Assembly: GCA_020152595.1 (NCBI GenBank)
Contig: JAIGNY010004481.1
Span: 1-64,000, forward strand
Length of the DNA: 64,000 nucleotides
Origin: Chiridota heheva
Taxonomy: Eukaryota > Echinodermata > Holothuroidea > Apodida > Chiridotidae
Direction: 5' to 3'
How positions within the stretch are numbered: position 1 is the first letter of the stretch; every line of letters starts with the position of its first letter. Made by a program: the position numbers and the translations under genes. Below the pieces are notes generated by a model that was given only the letters and a program-made list of their open reading frames with translations, searched no databases and was not told where the DNA came from. Shown piece by piece: positions 46,471-57,730 of the stretch.

Positions 46471-47915
46471 CAAGAATGGTGGAAGAACAACTAAAGGCAA
46501 TGCTAACTAAGAATGGTGGAAGAGCTAAGGAAAGCTAACTGTAATGCTAACTAAGAATGGTGGAAGAGCTAAGGACAACTAAAGGCAATGCTAACTAAGA
46601 ATGGAGGAAGAGCTAAGGACAACTACAGGCAATGCTAACTAAGAATGGAGGAAGAGCTAAGGAAAACTAAAGGTAATGCTAACTAAGAATGTTGGAAGAG
46701 CTAAGGACAACTAAAGGCAATGCTAACTAAGAATGGTGGAAGAGCTAAGGAAAGCTAAAGGTAATGCTAACTAAGAATGGTGGAAGAGCTAAGGACAGCT
46801 AAAGGTAATGCTAACTAAGAATGGTGGAAGAGCTAAAGACAACTAAAGGCAATGCTAACTAAGAATGGTGGAAGAGCTAAGGAAAACTAAAGGTAATGCT
46901 AATTAAGAATGGTAAAAGAGCTAAGGACAACTAAAGGTAATGCTAACTAAGAATGGTGGAAGAGCTAAGGACAACTAAAGGTAATGCTAAGTAAGAATGG
47001 TGGAAGAGCTAAGGACAACTAAAGGCAATTCTAACTAAGAATGGAGGAAGAGCTAAGGAAACCTAAAGGTAATGCTAACTAAGAATGGTGGAAGAGCTAA
47101 GGACAACTAAAGGCAATGCTAACTAAGAATGGTGGAAGAGCTAAGGAAAGCTAAAGGTAATGCTAACTAAGAATGGTGGAAGAGCTAAGGACAGCTAAAG
47201 GTAATGCTAACTAAGAATGGTGGAAGAGCTAAAGACAACTAAAGGCAATGCTAACTAAGAATGGTGGAAGAGCTAAGGAAAACTAAAGGTAATGCTAACC
47301 AAGAATGGTGAAAGAGCTAAGAACAACTAAAGGTAATGCTAACTAAGAATGGTGGAAGAGCTAAGGACAACTAAAGGTAATGCTAAGTTAGAATGGTGGA
47401 AGAGCTAAGGACAACTAAAGGCAATGCTAACTAAGAATGGTGGAAGAGCTAAGGAAAGCTAAAGGTAATGCTAACTAAGAATGGTGGAAGAGCTAAGGAC
47501 AGCTAAAGGTAATGCTAACTAAGAATGGTGGAAGAGCTAAAGACAACTAAAGGCAATGCTAACTAAGAATGGTGGAAGAGCTAAGGAAAACTAAAGGTAA
47601 TGCCAACTAAGAATGGTGAAAGAGCTAAGAACAACTAAAGGTAATGCTAACTAAGAATGGTGGAAGAGCTAAGGACAACTAAAGGTAATGCTAACTAAGA
47701 ATGGTGGAAGAGCTAAGGACAACTAAAGGCAATTCTAACTAAGAATGGTGGAAGAGCTAAGGAAAGCTAAAGGCAATGCTAACTAAGAATGGTGGAAGAG
47801 CTAAGGACAGCTAAAGGTAATGCTAACTAAGAATGGTGGAAGAGCTAAGGAAAACTAAAGGTAATGCTAAGGATGGTGGAAAAGCTAAGGACAGCTAAAG
47901 ACAATGCTAACTAGA
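46471..47915. repeat. 44-bp minisatellite, about 33 units, with 7-unit higher-order repeat
   Basis: The unit starts GGTGGAAGAGCTAAGG and ends GCTAACTAAGAAT. Diagnostic variants in the middle (GAAAGCT, GACAGCT, AAGACAACT, GAAAACT, GAACAACT, GACAACT...GGT, GACAACT...GGC) appear in a fixed order. That order repeats at 47131-47438 and 47439-47746 (308 bp each), and in a 9-unit form at 46735-47130. It has no long open frame. Confidence 0.97.
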
Positions 47916-48622
47916 CTTTCAAAGTCTGTTGAAAATCATGGCAAGAATCATACATAATCCAATCAAGATTGCAGGTTTCCCTTATTTTCTGATAAAACAT
48001 TCTGCCAGCATGGTAGCTGCTAGTAATAAGAACTTGGCCATGTACTACGATGGCCGTGTGCAGTTGAAGGTATAGGAATTTGCGTAGATTGCCGGGGCAG
48101 TCAGGGGGAAAGAGTGGAGAAGGTGTGTTTAAGACATAGTTACATAAGTATTAGGTATCGTGGCATATAAAAACATTTTTTTTGTAAAGATGTTTCTCAT
48201 TTATTGCTCTAAAAAGCTTGGTTATGACAGCACAGCATGTTGCTAGGTGTCAGGGGGTCTTATCTGGTATTTCAACATTTTCCTGATTGTTCACGAAACT
48301 TGAGATCAAAGGTCACTCTTGAAAGTTTAAATGAACAAAAACTTGGCAGTTTAAATGTTTCAATTGCTAAACGTAAATGCTCAGCCCTAATATTGATGCA
48401 ATTTACAAGATATAAATATAATTAACGATGAGTTTTACTATTTATGTACAAGGAAACTAAAAGGTTTTTTTGGCATCGTCTATGTACACATGGAAATTCC
48501 CTACCAAAATTCTGAAGTTCCCTACCAAAATATTAATAAAAGAGGGAATTACCCTCCCAAAAATCCAAAATTAGTACAAACCCTAAGCAGTTATAAACCG
48601 CTGGAACCTGTTTGCTTCTTAA
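47916..48622. other. Unassigned DNA
   Basis: No gene supported. Confidence 0.45.
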
Positions 48623-48898
48623 CCCTTACAGAAATGTTAGCTTGCAGCACGCTTGCAACAAGCTAACAATTTTCAGCTTGCGCAAGCATGCTGCAAGCTT
48701 GCAGCAAGCTAGTATTTGGAACAAATTAGCTTGCGCAAGCTAACAAAAACTATCTGCAAGCTTGCGGCACAAACGAGCAAATTATTCATTCTAGCTTGCA
48801 CAAGCTAATGTAAGCTTACGCCCATTAGCAAACAATTATTTGTTCCAAATACTAGCAGCATGCTACAAGCGTGCCACAAGCTAAAATTTCTGTAAGGG
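48623..48898. mobile_element. AGCTTGC-rich MITE, copy 1
   Basis: Terminal inverted repeats CCCTTACAGAAATGTTAGCT and (reverse) CCCTTACAGAAATTTTAGCT. The interior consists of many AGCTTGCNNCAAGCT-type small palindromes. A related copy lies at 53698-53928. Confidence 0.88.
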
Positions 48899-49059
48899 AA
48901 ATGCTTAAGTGTTTTCACCTTAAAAACATTAACATTACATTTTAACCAGAACGAAAAGGTTTTGTGATTCAGATACTTTTTTTCTCACAAGCTGATTACT
49001 TTGCAAAATTTGTATTAACTGTAATGTTATTGCATATTATGAAATATTTGTTCCATGAT

Positions 49060-50128
49060 ATTTATTCATAAGCCACACCCACCATGCAAATCAATAAAAA
49101 TGTTGACAACATTAGCATTTGCACAAACATTAACAACATTATCATAGCAAGTATGATGCAAAAATGGTTGCTCATTTATTATATTTCTAGAATTTGTCAG
49201 TAAGCCCTGCCTACTCATTAATATTCATGATATCACTACCACAACATAACATATGTACAGACCATTACCCATTTGTGTACCTGATATAGCATAAATGTGA
49301 TATATTGTTCATGAGATAGTATGGTATTTACATCATTTAGCACTTTCACATTAAGCAACGTCCACCATGCATATTAATGACTTCTGATGATAACATAAGC
49401 ATGAACACAATAGCCAACAAAATTATCATGCCCAATATGATGCAAAACAGATATAGTTGCTCATTTATCACTTGTAACCCCCTCACTTATTAGTATGCAT
49501 GATATCACCACCAGAAGCAATGTGTTTACAAGCTTTTCAGCAAAATCACATTAAGCCCCACCTACTATGCATATTTATAGAATTCAACATTTTCACACTA
49601 TGAACATGTACACACATGCTAACATGATAATGATCCCAAATATGAAACAAAACAGACATGCTATTGTTAAAGTATGAACATTTCAAGATTTTTACATTAA
49701 GCCAGGCATACTCATTTATGTGCAAGATATCACCACCAAAAAACAATAGGGCATATTTACAGACCATAGTACCATATATGAACTGAATCTCATGTACAGT
49801 TCTGGAGATACTGTGTTTACAAGCTCTTTTCAACAAAATCATGTGAAGCCCTGCCCATTGTGCATATTAATTGAATTCAATGTTTTTAAATCATGAACAT
49901 GTACACACCAGCTAACATCATAATTATCCTACATATGAAACAAAACAGACATGCAGTTGTTAAAATATGAACATTTCAAGATTTTTACATTAAGCCCCGC
50001 ATACTCATTAATATGAATGACATCACCATCAAAAACAATAGGGCACATCTACGGGCCATGGGATATGTGTGCCACATGACAGGAATCCAGTTTACTGTTC
50101 TTGAGATATCGCGTTAACGAGCTGGCCG

Positions 50129-50130
<2 letters not shown>
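49060..50130. repeat. Degenerate tandem repeat, about 200-300-bp units, 4 copies
   Basis: AAGCCCCACCTACTATGCAT and variants at 49075, 49354, 49553 and 49846 are each followed by GAACATGTACACAC-, CAAAACAGACATG-, CTCATTAATATTCATGATAT- and CACCACCAAAA-type phrases in constant order. Confidence 0.85.
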
Positions 50131-50167
<37 letters not shown>

Positions 50168-50181
50168 TACATACATACACA
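50131..50181. repeat. (CA)n and (CATA)n microsatellite
   Basis: About 15 CA units then four CATA units. Confidence 0.97.
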
Positions 50182-50449
50182 TGCCATCATGACCGCATAG
50201 GTTCCTGATGCTATTGCATTGGACAAAATATTAAAAACAGTTATTGTTGTGCTCAATACTGCACCTGAACTAAAACTAGCCAACATTTGTCTTTGCAGGG
50301 AAACTGCTACAAGAGCCACCTACCATAGCTCAAGACGTTTTGTCCCACATTCACCCGAATCCATAGATGTACTTAAAACTACTTTCATTGATTCCCCATG
50401 AATACAAATACTACCTCAAACCTGCTGCATGGCTCGTTACCTCGTAAAT

Positions 50450-50592
50450 GCCCAGGTTGCCAGCCTGGGGGTCCTTGGCAACCTGGGGGGTCCTTGACAA
50501 CCTGGGGGTCCTTGGCAACCTGGGGGTCCTTGGCAACCTGGGGGTCCTTGGCACCCTGGGATTGGCACCCTGGGGGTTGGCACCCTGTCCCT
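50450..50592. repeat. 18-bp tandem repeat, about 7 units
   Basis: CCTTGGCAACCTGGGGGT repeated with small changes (GACAACC, GCACCCTGG). Confidence 0.92.
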
Positions 50593-51510
50593 TTTTTACA
50601 CAAGTTTGCTGTACTTCTGGCTTTATAGACTAGAGCTATTGGTGACAGCGGATTATATTCATCAATAACAGCCATATTATGATTTCACAACAACAATAAT
50701 ACCTAGGACCAAAAGAGGAAACCAGAATGCAACTTTGTGTTGAACAATCGAAGCAAAAATGCTAAACATTAAAATTATTTTAAAAAGGAGTATTTGCATC
50801 TTGAATATGTGAAACTGTTATTGTTAGATATGGGACTATTACTGTAAAACATGGGACTGCTAAATATAAACAAAATTTGGGTTTAACTTACTATTTTTAA
50901 GAAAGACTCAGCCAGGAATTGAAAGGAGGGTTCATTTTTCATATAAAAGGGAAACAAATCTTGAAATTCTGGGTGCTTATTATTTTTTTAGATTTCAAAA
51001 GGGCACTTTATAAAAAAAAAAAGGGGGGGGTTTAGGAATTTGGGAGGGGGATTGGTTTTTTGTATAAAAGGGCACCAAACCTTGAAATTTCGGGTACTTA
51101 TTATATTCTTTAATTTCAAAAGGGCAAATTTCCCAACAAAAGGGGGTTTGTTCACTTGGACAAAACGCCCCTCTCCCTCCCCCCCCCCCCCCTTCTAAGG
51201 CCTGCCCAGAATAAAATATTTGCAAAATGAAGGAGAGCTTTATACAGTCTACGTGAGTGAACTTCAAATTCTGGGTGATGGTATGCATGGAATGTAAGGT
51301 ACTGCCAATAAATGTTCCCAACTTTTATCATCCAGTAGGGTAACTCCATCATTACTAGCGTCGTCACAATCACAACAAAGAATTATAGCTTTGACATTTC
51401 ATTATGACTGGAGAAAAATTGACTTGACAATTATGAAAACAAGTTTACAGAGATGCTGACTGCTGAAGGGCTACATCTGAGTGCCTATACAGAAGTTTTG
51501 TTGCATAATC
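50593..51510. other. Unassigned DNA with a diverged ~110-bp duplication
   Basis: 50925-51005 and 51035-51130 share TATAAAAGGG, AAACCTTGAAATTTCGGGT-type text, TACTTATTAT and TTTCAAAAGGGCA. A C-run sits at 51178-51192. No gene supported. Confidence 0.5.
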
Positions 51511-51516
51511 ATGTTC

Positions 51517-51660
51517 AGGGATTAGTTTAGTGGTCAAGCTAGTTCAACTCAAACTAAATGGTAAAGAAACTACTTCAATATCTATTCTGTTAAGGAGATT
51601 TTCAAGTCTTTTAAGCTGTCTCATGTGTGCAGAAATGACTGGTGTAGTAAGTCTGCATAA
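51517..51660 (+). mobile_element. MITE family TTAA-2, fragment
   Basis: GGGATTAGTTTAGTGGTCAA, then CTGTTAAGGAGATTTTCAAG and AGAAATGACTGGTGTAGTAA match the left half of 38488-38660. Confidence 0.75.
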
Positions 51661-52257
51661 GAATGAGGATAGGGACAGGGGATGGGGACCGGGGATGAGG
51701 ACAGGGACAGGGGAGGACAGGTCCAGGCACCTAGTTCTATCAATCCTACTTTCAGGTTTCAAAATGAAGTTTCATATAGTACAATATCATATTTAAAAAG
51801 CTTGGATTTAGGATGAGATTTGCTTAAAATATTGGGGGAGGAGAAAATGCTCCAGCCCAAACTCTCTTTACCAACATCTCTCCCCCTCAAATTTTGGCCA
51901 AGCGCGCCATTAATCTGGAAACTAAAAGGGGTTTTTGTCACAAAGTTTGTTTCAGGGTTCTCCGAGGGAATTCCGGGTCAAGCAATGCACACATTCATAA
52001 ATGGCCCTCAATTTAAGCCAAGGAATTCCCCTAAAACATTTTATTTCAAATATGGCAAGTCACATGCTCAAAGGGGCTACATGGTTAAAATACAACATCT
52101 TGCAGTTCTTCCCACAAACATAAAAGATCGAGTTCTTTTCTTCCCTCTGCTGTTTGTAAAACGTTTGCCAAAGTGCCATTCATTTTTTTTTTTTAAACCT
52201 GACATGTGGGAGACATGCAAAATTGTGACTTGCAAGAAAGGAATATATGAGCGTGTC

Positions 52258-53010
52258 TGACTTGAGAACTGGTTCAAGATCAGACCTACCGCAGGTGATG
52301 AGATCCTGGGCAATTTTTTACTATGAGAACGCTCACCAGATCTGATCGCAGTCGCTTGATTTTGATTTTGATCCGAGGCGGAAACTGACGAGGATCATGA
52401 TCACCTGATCTTGATCCTAGGCGAGGTAAGAAGAGATGACATCCACTGATTTCTGAGAACACGGACTCTCGGATCTGATCCTAGGCGAGGGTAAGATTAG
52501 TCACCTGATCATTGATTTCTAAGAACACTCTCGGATCTGATCGGATATGTTTATCTCGAGGGTAAGCAGCAGGCGATGACATCCACTGATTTCTAAGAAC
52601 ACTCTCCGGATCTGATCGCAGTCACCTGATCTTGATCCTAGGCAAGGGTATGTTTATCTCCGGAGCAGGCGATGACATCCACTGATTTCTAAGAACACTC
52701 TCCGGATCTGATCAGTCACCTGATCTTGATCCTAGGCAAGGGTAGGATCATGATCCGGAGCAGGTGATGAGATCCACTGATTTCTGAGAACACTCTTCGG
52801 ATCTGATCAGTCACTTGATTTTGATCCTAGGTGAAGGTAGGATCGTGATTTGGAGCAGGCGATCAAATTCTCAGAAAAATGTGTGAATGCAAATCAGTAA
52901 CCTTTAAATTATTTAGTACATAATTTTCAGCTTGAGCGTTGGGATCAGATCCCCTGCAGTGGGTCTGATCGCAAACTCGAGCTCAAATGAGAACACATGA
53001 CATTGTTTTA
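52258..53010. mobile_element. GATC-rich repeat family, copy with internal tandem units
   Basis: The interior repeats a unit of about 100-120 bp (ACATCCACTGATTTCTAAGA, CACTCTCCGGATCTGATC, CACCTGATCTTGATCCTAGG) about six times. The right end GCTCAAATGAGAACACATGA matches, inverted, the left ends at 62305 and 63098 (GTTCTCACTTGAGCG). It is a non-coding dispersed element; other pieces are at 58065-58240 and 60890-60950. Confidence 0.75.
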
Positions 53011-53032
53011 TCTACAATTATCAATTAAGGTT

Positions 53033-53112
53033 ATCATCGGGGGATTGTGATCTGAGGGATCGTGATCTGAGGGATCGTGATCTGAGGGATCGTGATCTGA
53101 GGGATCGTGATC
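53033..53112. repeat. 15-bp tandem repeat, 5 copies
   Basis: GGGATCGTGATCTGA repeated five times with the first and last copies altered. Confidence 0.95.
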
Positions 53113-53383
53113 CGTAGACAAAGTAAGAACACACCCTACGTGAACAGTTTCCAATAGCCCTCCTGAATAATAATGTTATTATGTGCCCCTGAAATTACAG
53201 ATTTCCCACAAAACAGGTTTGGGAAAGTGATCTTGTAAGGGACGGAGCTGGAAAAAATCTAGTTCTGGAGGTTATAACATATAACCACGGGAAAACAGGA
53301 TTTTGCACAAGAAATTTTCATATTTCTCAAATTTTCTTTACAAAAATTAAGATTTCTTGAGCAAGTATATATGGTAAATTTAC

Positions 53384-53620
53384 CCCGCTAAGCGTAGCGG
53401 GGATATTTACGAGAGTTATACTTACCTTCCATGCATCCCGCCCGCCTCCCCTCTCGTTCAGGCCTCGGTGGAATGTTGAGTGAGGTGGTACAGAGGTATT
53501 ATGGAGGTCAGGGCTTGGCTGGTTACTGCGTTTTTTAGGTTCGGTTAGAAGTGCGTTAGAATCAGGTCGTGTGACCAGATTGCATATTATAGCATGGAAG
53601 GTAAGGTATAACTTGAAGTA
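53384..53620. mobile_element. Small MITE-like element with terminal inverted repeats
   Basis: Left TTATACTTACCTTCCATGC (53415) and right GCATGGAAGGTAAGGTATAA (53593) are inverted repeats with one extra base. A hairpin CCCCGCTA-AGCG-TAGCGGGG (53384-53403) lies just left. Confidence 0.65.
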
Positions 53621-53697
53621 AATATGTGCTCTAGGAATGTCCTCTTGGTAATTTTACGATGATTAGTTCAATAAATTGCAAAAGATGGGAGCTTACC

Positions 53698-53928
53698 CCC
53701 TTACAGAAATATTAGCTTGCAGCAAACTTGCAGCACACTTCTGACAAGCTAACAATTTTTAGCTTGCGCAAGCTTGCAGCAAGCGTGCTGCAAGCAAGCT
53801 TGCAGCAAGCGTGCTGCAAGCAAGCTAGTGTTCCAAATACTAGCTTGTAGCATGCTTGTAGCATGCTTGCTGCACGCTTGAGCAAGCTAAAAATTATTAT
53901 CTTGTCGCAAGCTCAAATTTCTTTAAGG
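53698..53928. mobile_element. AGCTTGC-rich MITE, copy 2
   Basis: CCCTTACAGAAATATTAGCT at the left, and a weaker right end CAAGCTCAAATTTCTTTAAGG. The interior repeats GCTTGCAGCAAGCGTGCTGC. Same family as 48623-48898. Confidence 0.85.
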
Positions 53929-54451
53929 ATAATAAAAATGTATTTACTACAATAATATTATTTCTGTCACTAATTTTTATAGGAAGATTTTCAACACTTT
54001 TATTCAGAACCGTGGGAAATCTGATAATTAATTTCAACTCCGGCAAGGGACATCCCTTTTATGGATACTTTTTGTTTCATAACTATACAGAATAATGCAA
54101 CAAACATATTATTCTAAGCAACGTTATGTAGTCGGTCATTCACATGACAAACGAAAAACACTCATTTTGGTGCATGGAGATGAAAAAGAAAAGTAAAAAT
54201 TTTGTACACTATAGACACCATTTATATCCCACATTGTTATTGCACATGTAGGAAACTTGTGCTTCAATAATAAGCTTCCGGAAATTACAGAAATACAGTA
54301 GTTGCAAAATTCCTAATCTTTAAGCCTTAGTTGACAGATTACAAAAACTACTTTCTCTCTGTATCCTAACATTATTATCTACCAAGATCTACAATACAAT
54401 CAATCTTTTAATGTTTCTAAATTATACGCTAATAATCCTTTGGGGAAATGA

Positions 54452-54514
54452 ATGAAATGAAAATTAGAAAGCTTGTTTTCAATGAAATGGAAATTAGAAA
54501 GCTTGTTTTCAATG
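54452..54514. repeat. 30-bp direct duplication
   Basis: AATGAAATGAAAATTAGAAA then GCTTGTTTTC occurs twice in a row with one base change. Confidence 0.9.
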
Positions 54515-54532
54515 CATTTCTCCCTACTAATA

Positions 54533-55004
54533 CAGTGTTCACACTAATGGCCAATTTTTTTTTTTTTGAAGGGTGGGGATTAGGGGTGGGGTTGGGGTGG
54601 TGGTTTAGAGTGGGGTGGTTTGGAGTAGGGGTGCTTTGGGGTGGGGTTGGTTTGGGAGTGGAAGGGGAGGGGTGGTGGGGTGGAGGTGATGGGGTGGGGA
54701 TGGGTGAGGTGAAGGTAGTGGGGGGTGGTGGGGGTGGTGGGGGGGGGATTTTCCCCTTTATGTAATTTTTGGTTGGAACTTTGAGAAAAAGAGGCATTTC
54801 TTTTTGGAAAAATAAACAAAAACAAAACAGCCAAAAAAGGCCAAACGACCTAAAATCAAGCTGGAAAATGCCAATTTTTCCATTGTTTGGTATATTTGGC
54901 CTTTTTTTTTTCCCCTTCTTTTTTTGCGGGAATTTCCCCCCTTTAATTATTTTTGAGCGGGAATTTGATATGTGCGAGAATCCCGCACCTTAATGTGAAC
55001 ACTG
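54533..55004. mobile_element. hAT-like non-autonomous element with G-rich interior
   Basis: Ends CAGTGTTCACACTAATG and (reverse) CAGTGTTCACATTAAGG are inverted repeats. The flanks CTACTAATA and CTACCATA are close to an 8-bp duplication. The CAGTG start is typical of hAT elements. The interior holds a G-rich stretch (54570-54750, GGGGTGGGG-type repeats) able in principle to form G-quadruplexes. Confidence 0.7.
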
Positions 55005-55096
55005 CTACCATACACATCAGCGATAACCATTTGCTATCAAAAGTATTGACACCCAGCAATTTCATGTTATTGCAACAAAGCAGTTATAGAATTTCT

Positions 55097-55622
55097 TAAA
55101 GGAGCTCCGGGTCAAAAAGTAAGGGGTCCTTTTCTGCTCATTAAAATGATTTTTTCAGGAGTCAAGCAAGTACATCTTGTAAGGGTGTTTCAGCTGACGT
55201 CATGAATTCACCAGACTCTGTTTACATCGCCATTTTGTGGGCAGGAACACTGTCGTCTGCTGTACACTTTATTAGATTTACATACGTTTGCATATAATTT
55301 TTGTTAAGATAATTATGCCAGAATCTTGCTGTGCCATTGGTTGCATAATCTACGTGGGAATAAAAAGATGATTTCTTGATTTCCATCTAGTCCTGATTGA
55401 CGTTCAAAGTGCGTGGTTTTGCATATAACGAACAATCAGATGGTCTTCACGTAAAAGTGACACATCGTATACCCGGTGAATATGTCAAACGAAGGAAAAT
55501 ATGAAGTAAAATCGGAAGCAAATCAGTAAAATTTGCTCAACTGATAGGTACTGGTAGGTAGGTAAATTTGCTCAACTGATAGGTACTGGTAGATAGGCTA
55601 CCATGCAGTATGTTTGTTGTAT
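55097..55622 (+). mobile_element. THAP-containing element, copy 2
   Basis: TTAAAGGAGCTCCGGGTCAA at 55097 resembles a TTAA-type transposon end. A TGACGTCA-like site follows at about 55195, and an ATG at 55315 opens MPESCCAIGCI, the THAP start, before frameshifts and deletions. Downstream text (CCCGGTGAATATGTC, GCAGTATGTTTGTTGTATGT) matches copy 1 at 34866-35445. The last part has a duplicated AATTTGCTCAACTGATAGGT block (55530 and 55565). Confidence 0.65.
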
Positions 55623-55629
55623 GTGTGAT

Positions 55630-55815
55630 GTGACTAAGATACAAAATGGTGAAGAAATCATTCCAAAATCTTATTCCGTTAAAGAGATATTTCAGTTTTA
55701 AGTTTGGTATTATTTGTGTAGAAACAATTGAAATCAGATTAGTTGTGATGTCACAGCCTCAGATTCTTCAAAATCTTTATGTTTTTTATCATATTTTGTC
55801 CTGCGATTTTGTACG
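55630..55815 (+). mobile_element. MITE family TTAA-2, internal fragment
   Basis: AAAATCTTATTCCGTTAAAG, GAAATCAGATTAGTTGTGAT and CACAGCCTCAGATT match, in rearranged order, pieces of 38560-38940. Confidence 0.6.
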
Positions 55816-56319
55816 GGTGCTACAATGGAAAGATCTACATTTGTATATAATTCGATCTTCGATGTTTGAGTTTATTTCTTCTGTATACATTTCAGACCCC
55901 TAGCTTTGCTGTTTTACAGGGGCAGCCCACCCTGCTCCTACATGGGCCCGCTCTGCCCCCTGAGGGTCCGCCCTGCCCCTGGGTCCGCCCTGCCCCTCAT
56001 GAAAAAAATGTTTATATTATGTTTTCTTTATGTTTCATTTTTTGTAATACTTATTAATCTTAATTAACCTCATAAATGAAAGACCTTACATGGATGCAGA
56101 GCACAGAATGATAGCATAGTAAGCAATTGTCCTGTTTGCCTCATGAATGGTCCTTATCAGTCATAATAGTTTCATTCTGAAGTATGAATATAGCTAAAAT
56201 CCCAGAGCTTCTTCACCATGGGATTGAGCCTTAAGGGGGCCCAGGACTCCATGCCAAAAAGACGCAGCACTTCGCATGCGCATTAATGTGCCTCTCAACA
56301 AGTCTAGCACCCTGCCTCT

Positions 56320-56760
56320 TTTTAAATCAAGCTAGGGGTCTGCACTTGCATCTATAGTATACTGTGCTGTTGTTCTGTTAAGCCTTTCACATATCTCCTT
56401 TGATTTTTGTTGTAAACATTTCCTGGAAGTGACTACTGTTGATTTGAAGTAACATTTCATGAAGTGATTTGAAACAATAAGCATCAATTTGTAAATAATT
56501 CTATACCTAACAGGTAACCAATGTAGTTTATGAAGAATGGGTGTAATATGTGAAGACTTTTTCAATAAGGGAACAAGTCGAGCAGCAGCATTGTGTATGC
56601 AATGGAGACGATTGATCTGTTTTCGAGGAAGATAATACAAAAGGGAATTTCCCATGTCTAACTGAGAAGTAACGAAAGTATGAACAATCCATTCTGTAGA
56701 ATGGGGGTTATGATATTTTCTTATTTTACCAATATTAGGCAAACTTGTGATCTGGTCACA
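56320..56760 (-). mobile_element. LINE reverse transcriptase fragment (CR1/L2-like)
   Basis: Minus-strand frame: GKIRKYHNPHS, IVHTFVTSQLDMGNSLLYYL, RLHCIHNAAARLV, HITPILHKLHWLPVRYRII. This is the thumb region of L2/CR1-group reverse transcriptases. It runs in the same open frame as the adjacent LINE tail (57102-56332, 256 codons). Confidence 0.85.
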
Positions 56761-56764
56761 AGAA

Positions 56765-57400
56765 AACTGACTATAGACATAACATAACATAACAAAATTA
56801 TGGGCAAAGAAGGGTGAGTCACCCCATGAAAAGCCCAAACTAACAACACCACCACCACACACACACAATTTTTTTTTAAAGATGCCCAGAGTTAGTAAAG
56901 AACTTATCAATATTGACTTTAATTTGTGAACAGAATTGGAGCTAACTACCCACTCAGGCAAACTGTTCCACTCATTAACAATTCTTTGCGAAAAGTTAAA
57001 ATGCTGAATATCTATCCGTGAGAACTCTTTGGTCAACTTCAAACTGTTACAACGTGTCACATGAGGATTAGCTGAAACATGCAAGAAATAACAGGAAGTC
57101 AAAGCATCATCACCAGATACGAACTCAAAAACCTAAATCATATCACCACGTACTCTTATAAACTCGAAGCGTGGTCAAACCAAGAATTCACACCCTAGAT
57201 TCATAAGAGAGATTCCTTACTTTGGGAATAAGTCTAGTGGCTCTTCACTGAACCTGCTCCAAAATGAATTTATCCTTCTCATAAAAGAAACTCCAAGCCT
57301 GAATAGCATACTCATTGTGAGGCCTAAGTGCTTATACAAATTAAGAACAACCTCTCTACCAAAATAACAAAATGTCACCACCTTACCTACTAATTGGTCT
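56765..57400 (-). mobile_element. LINE 3' part, same family as 23505-23955
   Basis: From 57365 down: FGREVVLNLYK, then YAIQAWS-like text in broken frames, FILEQVQ, then NSLKLTKEFSRIDIQHFNFS and EWNSLPEWVVSSNSVHKLKS, ending with TTATGTTATG repeats near 56785. It also matches the 12719-12928 RT piece (GREVVLNLYKQF). Confidence 0.85.
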
Positions 57401-57554
57401 CATACTAGCAGTGATTGATTGGCTGGTCAATATTTGTTTAAATATTTCCACCAATCATAAACGTCCAATTTGCATTGTATACTTATCTCTGCATTAACAA
57501 AATAAATGGTCTTACTTAATTCAAACCCATATTGTTTTTGAAACTTGTTTTTGT

Positions 57555-57730
57555 TTCATTGTTGGCTGGTTTGTTGGTTGATGTTTAACAGCACTGCGAC
57601 AGACAGTCACGAGTCAAATGTACCAGGAGGGTGTTCAAACTTAATGGTGCAAGAGTAAAGAGAGGAAGAAGAATATATAAACTTTTAATAGAATAAGGAA
57701 GATAGTGAGAAGGAGAGGGGATAGTTAAGG
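57555..57730 (-). mobile_element. LINE 3' UTR fragment
   Basis: GTTGATGTTTAACAGCACTG and GAGTCAAATGTACCAGGAGG match 38005-38080, same orientation. No coding part recognised. Confidence 0.65.

Noticed and set aside
46471-47915. CRISPR-like array
   Set aside because: The whole 44-bp unit is conserved; there are no spacers.
52974-52990. Possible PTP4A upstream exon: minus strand reads R-V-C-(D/E) as in the PRL N-terminal half
   Set aside because: The sequence is part of the GATC-rich dispersed repeat end also found at 62300 and 63100, and no neighbouring PRL residues occur.
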